DNA of 64,000 bases from Halomontanus rarus (GTDB taxonomy: Archaea > Halobacteriota > Halobacteria > Halobacteriales > Natrialbaceae), in the NCBI RefSeq assembly GCF_017357405.1, contig NZ_CP071597.1:2046001-2110000 (forward strand), read 5' to 3'. A program made the position numbers and the translations under genes. Below are positions 32,862 through 43,952 of this stretch, one piece after another. Each line of letters opens with the position of its first letter. Position 1 is the stretch's first letter. The notes under the pieces were generated by a model. The model had not been told where the DNA came from. It ran no database searches and saw only the letters and a program-made list of their open reading frames with translations.

Positions 32862-33668
32862 TCAGTTCTCCGCATCCGAACTCGATTCGGAGTCGCTATC
32901 GGGTTCGGTGTCGACGCCGGATTCGGTTTCGGGCTCGGGCCCGGTCTCGAGACCGGACGGAGAATCGGTGTCGAGTTCGTCTCTGGACTCGGACTCGGAT
33001 CTCAACGTCTCCAGTTCGGACTCGATGTCGTCACCGGACTCGAGGTCCTCGAGATCCTCGAGTTCGCGCTCGAGGTCGTCGGTCTCCGAGAGCGGGTCGT
33101 CGAACGCACCGCTCTCGCGAAGTTCCTCCAGCGCCCGCGATCGCGCTTCCAGTTCCTCCGTGTTCGCGTTCGCCCGATCGATCGACCGGGCGACGTCACC
33201 CGTTTCGTCGCCGACGCCGGCGGTCGCCTCGGCCGACCGGTGTCGAGCCACCGTCGTCTCCTTTTTCGTTCGGAACCTCTCGATCCGCCGTTCCAGTTCG
33301 TCTCGCTCCTCGAGCAGATCGGCCTGGGCGTCCTCGAGTTCGTCGATCTGGCGCTCGATGTCCTCGATTCGCTGCATCTTCGTCTTCTTCTTCTCGAGGA
33401 CGCGTCGCGCGAGGTCGTCCCGGCCCTGTGAAACCGCTTGCCGGGCCTGTTCGTTGTGCGTTTCGACGTCCGACTCGAGGTCGGCCTTCCGGTTCGCCAG
33501 TCGCTTCTTCTGGGTCGCGATATTCGCGATGCCCCGTTTGACGTCCGCGAGCTGGTCGTGCATCTGTTCGGAGGCGTACTCGAGCGTTTCCTCGGGGTCT
33601 TCGGCGCTATCGAGGGCGGCGTTGACCTTCGACCGGAGGACGGCCGACGTTCGCGAGAGGAGTCCCAT
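32862..33668 (-). CDS. PspA/IM30 family protein
   Basis: A 268-residue, almost wholly helical protein beginning MGLLSRTSAVLRSKVNAALD, the classic amphipathic PspA helix, followed by ALDSAEDPEETLEYASEQMH and long coiled coils (residues 30-160). PspA/Vipp1/IM30 proteins form ESCRT-III-like assemblies that stabilise stressed membranes, so this one is probably peripheral at the cytoplasmic membrane. The last 90 residues are an acidic low-complexity tail (Glu/Ser/Asp/Pro repeats) beyond the family domain. TATA-like CAATATTATGG (minus strand, about 33693-33703) is about 28 bases upstream. Confidence 0.92.
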   Translation of the reverse strand: MGLLSRTSAVLRSKVNAALDSAEDPEETLEYASEQMHDQLADVKRGIANIATQKKRLANRKADLESDVETHNEQARQAVSQGRDDLARRVLEKKKTKMQRIEDIERQIDELEDAQADLLEERDELERRIERFRTKKETTVARHRSAEATAGVGDETGDVARSIDRANANTEELEARSRALEELRESGAFDDPLSETDDLERELEDLEDLESGDDIESELETLRSESESRDELDTDSPSGLETGPEPETESGVDTEPDSDSESSSDAEN

Positions 33669-33918
33669 ATCGGTGGTTCTCGCTCGAGAGCCATAATATT
33701 GTGTGGTCGTTTGACAATACGAGTTCCGCCTGTGTGTACGGCTTCAAGCACGGATATCGAAGTGATTTCGGTGCGTCAGCAGTCTCCCGAGAGACGATTA
33801 CGTCCCTCCGAGATTATCTCGCTGCGCAGGTGGAACTGTTGGACTAACGGACCCCTTCCCGGCGTTATTTCACCACCAAGTTTCAATAGCTATAAGTCGA
33901 AGTGTGTCAATCAATATA

Positions 33919-34140
33919 ATGGAAGCTACGTCCGCAACACTGTCGCGAGGGGCATGCGCCGAAATGCCCCGGGTGCTAGGACCACCCGAGACGTGGCTTC
34001 CAAGCGATCTGCTCGAAGCCATGATTGCATTGCTTCTCCCGAGACATAAACGTCTCGCAAGACGGCAGTACCACCAGCAAATCGACCAGCAACCGCGCTC
34101 TCCGATCGGTTCGACCGGAAACGGGGGTGGGGACCGGTGA
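33919..34140 (+). CDS. Small protein, first of two overlapping micro-genes
   Basis: A 73-residue protein beginning MEATSATLSRGACAEMPRVL. The central segment WLPSDLLEAMIALLLPRHKR is helical and amphipathic, followed by a basic, Gln-rich RLARRQYHQQID. ATG 33919 lies 25 bases after a TATA box (GCTATAAGTC, about 33889-33898), so a leaderless transcript is likely. Its TGA overlaps the GTG start of the next gene (GTGA), indicating translational coupling. It has no recognised family and is perhaps a small haloarchaea-specific regulator. Confidence 0.6.
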   Translation: MEATSATLSRGACAEMPRVLGPPETWLPSDLLEAMIALLLPRHKRLARRQYHQQIDQQPRSPIGSTGNGGGDR

Positions 34141-34322
34141 GCGAGCACGGAACCGACGACTCGGCGACCGACTCGAGTCCCCGTGCCAGTTCCCGGTCGC
34201 CACCACCGTGTCCGCGGTGTGACCGGCCCGTCGTACGGATCACCAGCACCGGACCGGACACCCACTTCGCGTCGCCGTGTGGCTGTCGAATCGGCCGACT
34301 CGAGGCCCGGAAACTCCGGTAG
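34137..34322 (+). CDS. Small zinc-finger protein, second micro-gene
   Basis: A 61-residue protein (GTG start) with a disordered Ser/Thr/Pro N-terminus followed by CPRCDRPVVRITSTGPDTHF then ASPCGC, a four-cysteine CPxC...CxC zinc finger typical of haloarchaeal micro-proteins. It has no signal peptide. Its start overlaps the stop of the preceding gene by the sequence GTGA, so the two products are probably made together and may act as a pair. The function is unknown. Confidence 0.7.
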   Translation: MSEHGTDDSATDSSPRASSRSPPPCPRCDRPVVRITSTGPDTHFASPCGCRIGRLEARKLR

Positions 34323-34629
34323 GCGAACGGTCGACGGTCGCGATTTTTGGCGGCAACTCGAGGAGTACGACAGTAGATAAGGGACGTTTCTTTAGCTGTG
34401 TTTTGCTCGAAACCCGCGGTCGGTACGGGTCGAGCAATTAACGAAGCGTACAGAGACGTCTCCAATTCCTGTTAAATATATTCTTATATAACGGTGAATC
34501 GGGATATAACTTCAGATCTATTAATTATTGTGGGAACAAAATTTGTATCCGGATGTACGCAGTGCTAACAACAGCACAAACCTTGCACCGTGCAAAATCG
34601 TTAACTGGACTAGTGTGTGAATTCATTGC
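34323..34629 (+). other. AT-rich regulatory gap before the HTH gene
   Basis: 307 bases with GC far below the surroundings from about 34460 (TTAAATATATTCTTATATAACGG). No gene is supported. It contains two inverted repeats close to the next start: GTGCT-N6-AGCAC (34562-34577) and TTGCAC-C-GTGCAA (34583-34595). Confidence 0.55.
34583..34595 (+). promoter_or_regulatory. Palindrome, candidate operator
   Basis: TTGCACCGTGCAA is a perfect 6-bp inverted repeat around a single C, 35 bases before ATG 34630. A second inverted repeat (GTGCTAACAACAGCAC) lies directly upstream. The pair is placed where an autoregulator of the downstream HTH gene could bind. Confidence 0.45.
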
Positions 34630-35481
34630 ATGGGATTCAATCTCCGCACAGAGAATCAACTTCAGCTTCTCTGTGACTCTCGCAATCGCGCTATACGTGA
34701 AATCCTCAACGAGGCGACTGGTGCGCTCCACGTAGAGGAACTAGCGGATCAGCTCGTAGCTCGCGACGTGACCATGGTCAGCTCGTCAACCTACGACGAC
34801 AAAATCGAGGAGGCAGTTATCGAATTTCACCACGAGCGGCTACCGAAATTAGCGGAGGTGGGTCTAGTCGAATACGACTCCGACGAGAATCTCGTCTCCT
34901 ACAGACCGTTACCGGAATCCCAGGTAGATTGGCAAGATGAGACGGATCTCAAAGAACTCGTAACACACCTCGAAACCGCTCACAAAAGCGAAGAGGGCGA
35001 TATTGGGGTGGTCGAAGGACTCGATTCGGCTTTCGAATACGCACGGAAGCTGGCGGACGAAGCCGACGAAGAATTGTTCAGTATGTACGCCACTACCGAC
35101 CTCCTCGAAGACGAATGCGTCCGTCACGGAGAAAACGCGATCGCTCGTGGGGTGACGATTTACATCGGCTCACAGAACGAGACAGTTCGTCGGCTCTGTC
35201 GAGAAGAGCTCCCCGAGGCGACCGTTTGGGAGCCCCAACTCGACTGGCTGAACACGCCGACGTATCCGCGGGTAGGTCGACTCATTCTCACGGATCGACG
35301 GAGAGTCATGTTTTCCGTCCTCAAGGAACCCCCGTCCGGGACGGATGCGCCCGAGGAGATAGCGATGGTCGGTGACGGCGAAGAGAACCCGCTCGTCGTT
35401 CTCGTGCGTGAATTACTCGGTCCGCGACTCGACCACCTAGACTACCAGAACGACGAATTCCAAAGCGACCTCCCCGTGTAA
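34630..35481 (+). CDS. Haloarchaeal HTH regulator (DUF7344-like N-terminus, sensor-like C-terminus)
   Basis: A 283-residue protein. Residues 10-95 form a winged helix-turn-helix of the DUF7344 type: LCDSRNRAIREILNEATGAL, VEELADQLVARDV and FHHERLPKLAEVGLVEYDSD. After a linker (95-150) the C-terminal half (LFSMYATTDLLEDECVRHGE, GVTIYIGSQNETVRRLC, TYPRVGRLILTDRRRVMFSV) resembles the effector-sensing half of TrmB-like and related archaeal regulators. It is likely a cytosolic transcription factor with a ligand or stress input. It shares one base with the next gene (TAATG), forming a two-gene operon, and palindromes lie just upstream. Confidence 0.78.
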   Translation: MGFNLRTENQLQLLCDSRNRAIREILNEATGALHVEELADQLVARDVTMVSSSTYDDKIEEAVIEFHHERLPKLAEVGLVEYDSDENLVSYRPLPESQVDWQDETDLKELVTHLETAHKSEEGDIGVVEGLDSAFEYARKLADEADEELFSMYATTDLLEDECVRHGENAIARGVTIYIGSQNETVRRLCREELPEATVWEPQLDWLNTPTYPRVGRLILTDRRRVMFSVLKEPPSGTDAPEEIAMVGDGEENPLVVLVRELLGPRLDHLDYQNDEFQSDLPV

Positions 35482-35786
35482 TGACTGACGAAAACGCCGA
35501 TTCCGAAACGAACAACGCGACACAGAGCCAGCGTATCGTCTACGAAATCGATTCGAGCGAGCGACCCAGCGAAGCTGTCGTCCGTGCCGTAGCAACACTG
35601 ACTGACACGCCAGTCCTCGACTTGGACCCGCTCTACCGTACTATTGACCCAGGTCACTTAGATGGGATCCTCAACGATCGAGAGAACGGAAGGACAGTCG
35701 AGGAGAGTTCTATTTCCTTCGTCTTCAACGGATGCCGGGTGACTGTGAACCAAAACTCGGTTCGTGTTCAAAATGAGGGCGATTGA
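35481..35786 (+). CDS. HalOD1 output-domain protein
   Basis: A 101-residue protein. After an acidic 17-residue N-terminus the HalOD1 core follows: RIVYEIDSSERPSEAVVRAV then ATLTDTPVLDLDPLYRTIDP and SISFVFNGCRVTVNQNSVRV. HalOD1 is a haloarchaea-specific domain placed at the output end of signalling systems; its biochemical role is unproven. The start overlaps the stop of the HTH regulator by one base, so the two are probably coupled and functionally linked. Confidence 0.88.
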   Translation: MTDENADSETNNATQSQRIVYEIDSSERPSEAVVRAVATLTDTPVLDLDPLYRTIDPGHLDGILNDRENGRTVEESSISFVFNGCRVTVNQNSVRVQNEGD

Positions 35787-35975
35787 AGAGAAAATGGAGA
35801 CTCGGTCGAACTCGGTTTCGCTTTCTCAGCCGGCAAGATAGTCACAACACTATCTCGGGTCAGGTCACACGTGCATGTATCAAAGCGAGCAATCCAGTTT
35901 CGAACCGTGCGTTGAATAACGGAACCGAATTGCCGACTACCGAAAACGACCAGTGACGGTCGGTAGCCGAGACCA

Positions 35976-36140
35976 TCACGACGGATGCTGGTGCCTGATC
36001 TTCTCGGCGGTCTGGCCCGGAACGGGCGTCCCGCAGTCGCGACACGCCCAGTTCGGGGAGAGGCCTCCCGACTCCTTCTCGAGGTCCTGTTTGAACCGAA
36101 TCCGAGCCCCGCAGGTGCATCGGTAGGTCGTGCGAGACAT
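35976..36140 (-). CDS. 54-residue zinc-ribbon protein
   Basis: A short minus-strand gene: MSRTTYRCTCGARIRFKQDL ... NWACRDCGTPVPGQTAEKIR, with four cysteines as CxC and CxxC, a compact zinc ribbon common among haloarchaeal micro-proteins. ATG 36140 lies about 28 bases after a TATA-like GATTTTTCG on the same strand (36164-36172). It follows rio1 in the same direction after 79 bases. Short size kept it easy to miss, but cysteine spacing, promoter position and codon use all support it. Confidence 0.72.
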   Translation of the reverse strand: MSRTTYRCTCGARIRFKQDLEKESGGLSPNWACRDCGTPVPGQTAEKIRHQHPS

Positions 36141-36219
36141 GCGTGGATGTACCGGCGCGAGGACGAAAAATCGTGTGCCGACGATCCGAAACGACTCGAG
36201 TCGACCGAACCCACCCCGC

Positions 36220-37086
36220 TCAGTCCCGCGAGGGATCGGGCTCCGGCGTCGTCACGAACTCGAGTAAGTCGTCGCCGGTCACGTCCAGTCCCTGCCGCGA
36301 GAAGAAGTTCGCGACGTTTCGACAGTCCCGTTCCAGAAAGCCGCGGCTGTTGGGGTGGTGGACGGTGACGGCTTGCCCGAGGTCGATTACCACCAACTGC
36401 CCCTCGTGGAAGACGACGTTGTACTCGCTCAGATCGCCGTGGATCAGCCCCGCCGAGTAGAGTCGGCGCATGTACTCCCGGAGCACCTCGTAGGCCGTCT
36501 CGGGGTTCTCGATGTGGACCTCCCCCAGTCGCTTGGCCCGACCGGCCTCGTTTCCGATGTACTCCATGACGAGCACGTTGCGCTCGCTGGCGATCGGCGT
36601 CGGGACGCGGACGCCGGCCTTCCGAGCCCGCTCTAGGTTCGCGCCCTCCTTTTTCACCCACGCGAGGACGACGTCCTTCTTCTTGCCGCCCAGTCCCTCG
36701 AAGCGCGGGTCACCCTCCAAGTAGTCGCGCATCTGCCGGAAGTTCGAGGCGTTGATCCGGTAGACTTTGACCGCGACTTCGGTGTCCTCGGGGCCGAGGG
36801 CCTGGTAGACGTTGGCCTCCTTGCCGGTCGAGAGGGGGCCACCGAAGGCTTCGACGTGGCCGTCCTGGACGAGTTTGTAGAGGGCGGCCAGCGTCGCGTC
36901 GTCGAACACCGACTGCTCGACCTTGAACTGGTCGGCGTCTTTGATCCGCTCTTCGAACTGCTCGAACTTCCGATCCCGCTTCTGGGCGATGCGGTCCGCT
37001 TCCGTCTCGGTGACGTCGATCGGTTCCCACTCGTCGCCCGCGATGTCGCCACCCTCGGGATCGACCAGTTCGAAGTCGTTGACCAT
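36220..37086 (-). CDS. rio1: Rio1-type serine/threonine protein kinase
   Basis: A 288-residue atypical kinase/ATPase involved in final 30S subunit maturation. Landmarks: the flexible P-loop-like STGKEANVYQA, AVKVYRINASNFRQM with the ATP-contacting Lys, the hinge VMEYIG, the catalytic loop LIHGDLSEYNVVFHEGQ (HGDxxxxN) and the metal-binding VIDLGQAV. The N-terminal winged-helix region characteristic of Rio2 is absent, which makes it Rio1. The order of motifs is complete, so it should be active. The Dim2-like KH gene that usually works with it is about 8 kb away. Confidence 0.95.
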   Translation of the reverse strand: MVNDFELVDPEGGDIAGDEWEPIDVTETEADRIAQKRDRKFEQFEERIKDADQFKVEQSVFDDATLAALYKLVQDGHVEAFGGPLSTGKEANVYQALGPEDTEVAVKVYRINASNFRQMRDYLEGDPRFEGLGGKKKDVVLAWVKKEGANLERARKAGVRVPTPIASERNVLVMEYIGNEAGRAKRLGEVHIENPETAYEVLREYMRRLYSAGLIHGDLSEYNVVFHEGQLVVIDLGQAVTVHHPNSRGFLERDCRNVANFFSRQGLDVTGDDLLEFVTTPEPDPSRD

Positions 37087-37213
37087 CTACGTGTTCTAAC
37101 GACTCGAGAGGCTAAAGTCATGGGCATCGTTCACGAGGGCGGTCACCGCCTGTCGAGCGCACCGACCGACGGCCGACTCGACAACGGGTCGTTTTAACGG
37201 ATATGCGTTCTAA

Positions 37214-40284
<3,071 letters not shown>

Positions 40285-40583
40285 CCTTACGCACCACCGC
40301 CCCGTCGCGAATTCCGTCCTCGTTCGGTCATGGAAGGACCGACACCGATCCCACGGGAAAGTATGCGCCGGTTACCGCGGGAGTCGAACGCGGTAGGCGG
40401 TGATAACCGGCCCAATACCGGCCGCGGAATCGATTTCGACTCGAGGGGATCGGAGCGGTTAGTGCCGTCGCGAGGGGTTCACTATCGGCAACTCTCGATC
40501 ACCGACACGAATCCGCCCGTATTATTCCACTATGATATTCTGCATCGAAATATTTATTTTATTAGTTTTCAGTTTTACTTTTA
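40285..40583 (+). other. Promoter region between the ParB-like and GLUG genes
   Basis: 299 bases between divergent genes with no supported gene. The last 60 bases are AT-rich (GAAATATTTATTTTATTAG at about 40548-40566) and provide a TATA box about 28 bases before ATG 40584. Confidence 0.5.
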
Positions 40584-42761
40584 ATGAGTTTGGGAATGTG
40601 CTCTGGGCGGTCGGCTCACATATTGATCATCGTCTGTGGAATCGTCGGGGTAGCAATGCTGTCCGCACCGGTCGTTGCGGACGGAGTCGAGGAACTCGAC
40701 GGAGCGGGGACGGCGGAGGAGCCGTACGTCGTGACGAACGCGACGGAGTTACAGTCAGTCGCGGACGATCCGAGCGCGACCTACGTCCTCGGTGACGATA
40801 TCGACGCTCGAGCGACCGCGGACTGGAACGGGGGCGCAGGGTTCGAGCCGATCGGAGACGGGGGTGAGCGGTTCACCGGATCGTTCGACGGGAACGGCCA
40901 CACGATCTCGAATCTGACGATCGATCGACCGGACGGGGCGAACACCGCTCTGTTCGGAACAGTCGATGGCGGATCGGTCACCAACGTGACGCTCGAGAAC
41001 GCGTCGGTGACCGGTGGCGTCTACGTCGGCGGACTCGTCGGCTGGAACGAAGCCGGGAACGTGTCGAACGTAACCGTGAGCGGAGACGTCTCGAGCGAGC
41101 GTCCGAACGGCGGACACGTGATCGGGGCCCTGATAGGATTGAACACCGAGGGGACCGTCTCCAACTCCGGAACGACGGCACGCGTGAGCGGTCACGGCGA
41201 TACGAACGGGACGACGGTCGGCGGTCTCGTGGGTGCGAGCCTCGACGGCACGGTAACCGATACCTCAGCGACGGGGAGCGTGAGGAGTACCGGCGAACGC
41301 GTGGTCGCCGGTGGATCGATCGGACACAGCCTCAATACGACGGTATCCGACTCGTTCACCATCGGAGACGTACTCGGAAACGGAAGCGACGAAACGAACG
41401 TCGGTGGACTGATTGGCTGGAACGACCGAGGGAAGGTACTCGGGTCGTCTGCGACGGGAACCGTGACGAGCAACGGTACTGACGTCTTCGTCGGCGGACT
41501 GGTCGGACAGAACGACCGAGGGGAGGTACTCAGGTCGTCTGCGACGGGAACCGTGACGGGCGACGGTAGTAACGTCTCCGTCGGCGGACTGATCGGACAG
41601 AACGAGCGCAGCGGCGTGATCAAGTCGGCGGCGACCGGAACCGTCACGAGCGGCGGAACGAGCGCGGCGGTGGGGGGACTCGTCGGATCGAACTATCAGG
41701 GAATGGTGTTCGATTCGTTCGCCACCGGATCGATATCCGACGCGGCTGACAGCGTCCAGCGCGGCGGACTGGTCGGATCGTCGACCTCCGCGACGGTCCT
41801 GGATTCGTACTGGGACAGCGAGCGAACGGGCCTCGCATCGTCCGCCGGCAGTCCCGCATCGGCCGGACTGAACACGAGTCAGCTGACCGGGGCGACCGTC
41901 ACCGAGACGACCGATCTCCGGGTCGGCGAGACGTGGGTCGTCACCGACGGCTACCCGCAGTTGCGTTCACACGTCACGAACTACACGCTGGCACTCGAGT
42001 CGACGGAGCTCGAAGCCGATGAAACGACGGCAGCGACCGTCACGCTCGAGTTCGCCGACGGGACCACCGCGACGGCTGCGACGGTCGCGAACTACTCGAG
42101 TTCCGATTCCGGAGTCGCCACGGTCGAGAACGGGACCGTCGAGGCGGTCGACGACGGCGAGGCGACGATCACCGCGGAACTGGCGGGCTTTTCGGAAACC
42201 GTCGGACTCGAGGTGTCGGCGTCCTCGTCGCCACCGTCGTTCTCGCCGCCGTCGGGGTCGGCGCCCGGTTCGGGTTCGGGTTCGGATTCGGATTCGGGGC
42301 AAGAGTCCGAAATTACCGTCAGAGACGTCAGCATCTCCGAGACGTCGGTCGTCGAGGGAGACAACGTAACCGTGACCGCGATGCTCGAGAATACGGGCGA
42401 TACCGGGGGAGAACGGACGATATCTCTCCTCGTCGACGACGAGCAGGTGCGAGCGGAGACGGTCGCACTTTCGCCGGGAGAGTCGACGACCGTCGTCCTC
42501 GAACACGCCGTAACCGAAACGGGGAGCTACACGCTGTCCGTCGCGGACGAGACGTTCGACGTGACGGTCGACGCCGCGTCGGACGAGGGCGAAACGGAGA
42601 TCGAGACCGAGACTGAAACGCCGACCGAGGACGAGGGGACCGAAACCGAACGCGCGGGGGAGAACGCGATCGGGACGGACGATAGCGTCCCCGGCTTCGG
42701 TGCCGTCAGTGCGGTTCTCGTCCTCCTCTCGATCGGATTCGTCGCACGTCGGCGTCGATAG
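40584..42761 (+). CDS. GLUG-repeat surface glycoprotein with PGF-CTERM anchor
   Basis: A 725-residue exported protein. A Sec signal peptide (ILIIVCGIVGVAMLSAPVVA) leads into about ten GLUG-type repeats (consensus VGGLVGxN...VxxSxATGxV, residues 140-410), which probably form a beta-solenoid. A bacterial-Ig-like domain (LESTELEADETTAATVTLEF), a Ser/Pro/Gly linker, a CARDB-type domain (VSISETSVVEGDNVTVTAML), an acidic Thr/Glu stretch, and the C-terminal VPGFGAVSAVLVLLSIGFVA plus RRRR follow. The last is a PGF-CTERM sorting signal for archaeosortase ArtA processing and lipid anchoring. Many N-x-S/T sites suggest N-glycosylation. Confidence 0.9.
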   Translation: MSLGMCSGRSAHILIIVCGIVGVAMLSAPVVADGVEELDGAGTAEEPYVVTNATELQSVADDPSATYVLGDDIDARATADWNGGAGFEPIGDGGERFTGSFDGNGHTISNLTIDRPDGANTALFGTVDGGSVTNVTLENASVTGGVYVGGLVGWNEAGNVSNVTVSGDVSSERPNGGHVIGALIGLNTEGTVSNSGTTARVSGHGDTNGTTVGGLVGASLDGTVTDTSATGSVRSTGERVVAGGSIGHSLNTTVSDSFTIGDVLGNGSDETNVGGLIGWNDRGKVLGSSATGTVTSNGTDVFVGGLVGQNDRGEVLRSSATGTVTGDGSNVSVGGLIGQNERSGVIKSAATGTVTSGGTSAAVGGLVGSNYQGMVFDSFATGSISDAADSVQRGGLVGSSTSATVLDSYWDSERTGLASSAGSPASAGLNTSQLTGATVTETTDLRVGETWVVTDGYPQLRSHVTNYTLALESTELEADETTAATVTLEFADGTTATAATVANYSSSDSGVATVENGTVEAVDDGEATITAELAGFSETVGLEVSASSSPPSFSPPSGSAPGSGSGSDSDSGQESEITVRDVSISETSVVEGDNVTVTAMLENTGDTGGERTISLLVDDEQVRAETVALSPGESTTVVLEHAVTETGSYTLSVADETFDVTVDAASDEGETEIETETETPTEDEGTETERAGENAIGTDDSVPGFGAVSAVLVLLSIGFVARRRR
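41421..41690 (+). repeat. Tandem 90-bp repeat within the GLUG gene
   Basis: The words AACGACCGAGGG...GGTACTC at 41421 and 41511, with the derived AACGAGCGCAGCGG at 41601, recur exactly every 90 bases (30 codons, one GLUG unit). The first two units are nearly identical at DNA level over most of their length, a sign of recent duplication by unequal recombination or slippage. Confidence 0.65.
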
Positions 42762-42839
42762 CCGCGTCGTCGACGGCTGCACCGATCAGACGAAACGCCC
42801 GAGCTGAACGTCCGAACCGGACGTCCGAGACCGAACGAC

Positions 42840-43115
42840 CTAGATCGGATCGTCCGGCTCGTACTGCTTGGCGGTCCGTTCCGCTTCGGTTGCGTACCGC
42901 TCTCGAGTCTCCTCGTCGGCGACAGGTTGGAGTTTCTCCTCGTCGACGTCGATCGCGGCGGTGACGCCGGAGCCCGTCCGAAGCGCCGTCGAAGAACGTT
43001 CCTGCTGATGATAGCGGCTCCCGTCGGGGGTCGCATAGATAGTCGTCACGAGGTTTCGCTGGCCGAACGATCGTTCGACGAGCCAACACTGCACGGTCGA
43101 GTCGCTCGCGGTCAT
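42840..43115 (-). CDS. Small conserved haloarchaeal protein
   Basis: A 91-residue cytosolic protein starting MTASDSTVQCWLVERSFGQR, with NLVTTIYATPDGSRYHQQER, VTAAIDVDEEKLQPVADEET and a C-terminal RYATEAERTAKQYEPDDPI. This pattern occurs widely in haloarchaea as a single-domain protein of unknown function. It is short, acidic and has no metal or catalytic motif. It is read opposite to the GLUG gene and divergent from the PH-like membrane gene at 43244. Confidence 0.7.
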   Translation of the reverse strand: MTASDSTVQCWLVERSFGQRNLVTTIYATPDGSRYHQQERSSTALRTGSGVTAAIDVDEEKLQPVADEETRERYATEAERTAKQYEPDDPI

Positions 43116-43243
43116 ACCCCACCTACCCGGTCCGAACAGGAGAAACTACCGTCCGGACGGTACGATGATCGTCGTCGGCCGAGACGCGAATTCCGTCCGA
43201 AACGGCCGCGAATTTCATATCCATCGACGGACCACACACGATC

Positions 43244-43891
43244 GTGCCGTGGGCCGATCGCGTCGAGAGATTGCTGTACGAGGGCGAGACGTGCGAGCGG
43301 CGGTTCGATTTCGGATCCGGGTCCGAGTCCGAGTCGGCGCCGACGACACTCGTCGTCACGAGCCACCGCGTCCTGGCGTTCACGCCCGAACGCGACGGCG
43401 CGAACTTCCGGCAGGTCGACCGACCGAACGTCGATGGTGTGGCCGTCACGACGACCGGCCGGTCGACGTACTGCTGGCGAGCGCTCAAACTGGGGCTCGT
43501 CGGCATCGGCTTGCTCGCGGTCTCGGCTGCAGTCGCCTTCGAGTCGCTGCTTTCCCCTGCCTCTCTCGAGTCGGCCGGCGTCGACTCGAGTACACCGGGG
43601 ATGGGGGGCATCACCGGAGCGCTCGCGCAAATCGAGACGATGCTGGCGATTCTCGACGCACTGATACTGGTCGGTGGACTCGTCACCAGCGCCGCGGCGC
43701 TGGCGTTCGTCGGGCTGTCTCTCCGGTCTCGAACTCGACGGCTCGTCCTCGAGGTCGCCGGCGGGGACGACGTCGCGGTACCGATCGGCGGTGGCGACGA
43801 CGGGATCGTCGCGGTCGGCGAGCTCAAGCGAGCGATTCGGCCGGATCCGGTCGACGGAAGGCCGCCGACGAACGCTGAATTCGATTCCTGA
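43244..43891 (+). CDS. Membrane protein with PH-like domain, unknown function
   Basis: A 215-residue protein with GTG start, supported by TATA-like ATTTCATATCC (43212-43222) about 27 bases upstream. The N-terminal 70 residues (TTLVVTSHRVLAFTPERDGA, FRQVDRPNVDGVAVTTTGR) resemble the bacterial PH-like domains of small membrane proteins. Two membrane segments follow (GLVGIGLLAVSAAVAFESLL and ALILVGGLVTSAAALAFVGL), then a cytosolic tail. The role is unknown. It precedes uvrC by 61 bases in the same direction. Confidence 0.7.
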   Translation: MPWADRVERLLYEGETCERRFDFGSGSESESAPTTLVVTSHRVLAFTPERDGANFRQVDRPNVDGVAVTTTGRSTYCWRALKLGLVGIGLLAVSAAVAFESLLSPASLESAGVDSSTPGMGGITGALAQIETMLAILDALILVGGLVTSAAALAFVGLSLRSRTRRLVLEVAGGDDVAVPIGGGDDGIVAVGELKRAIRPDPVDGRPPTNAEFDS

Positions 43892-43952
43892 ATTGCCCGC
43901 CGACTGACAGCCGACGTCAGGCTCAAATCCGTCGAGTCGCTAGGAGGGAGCG

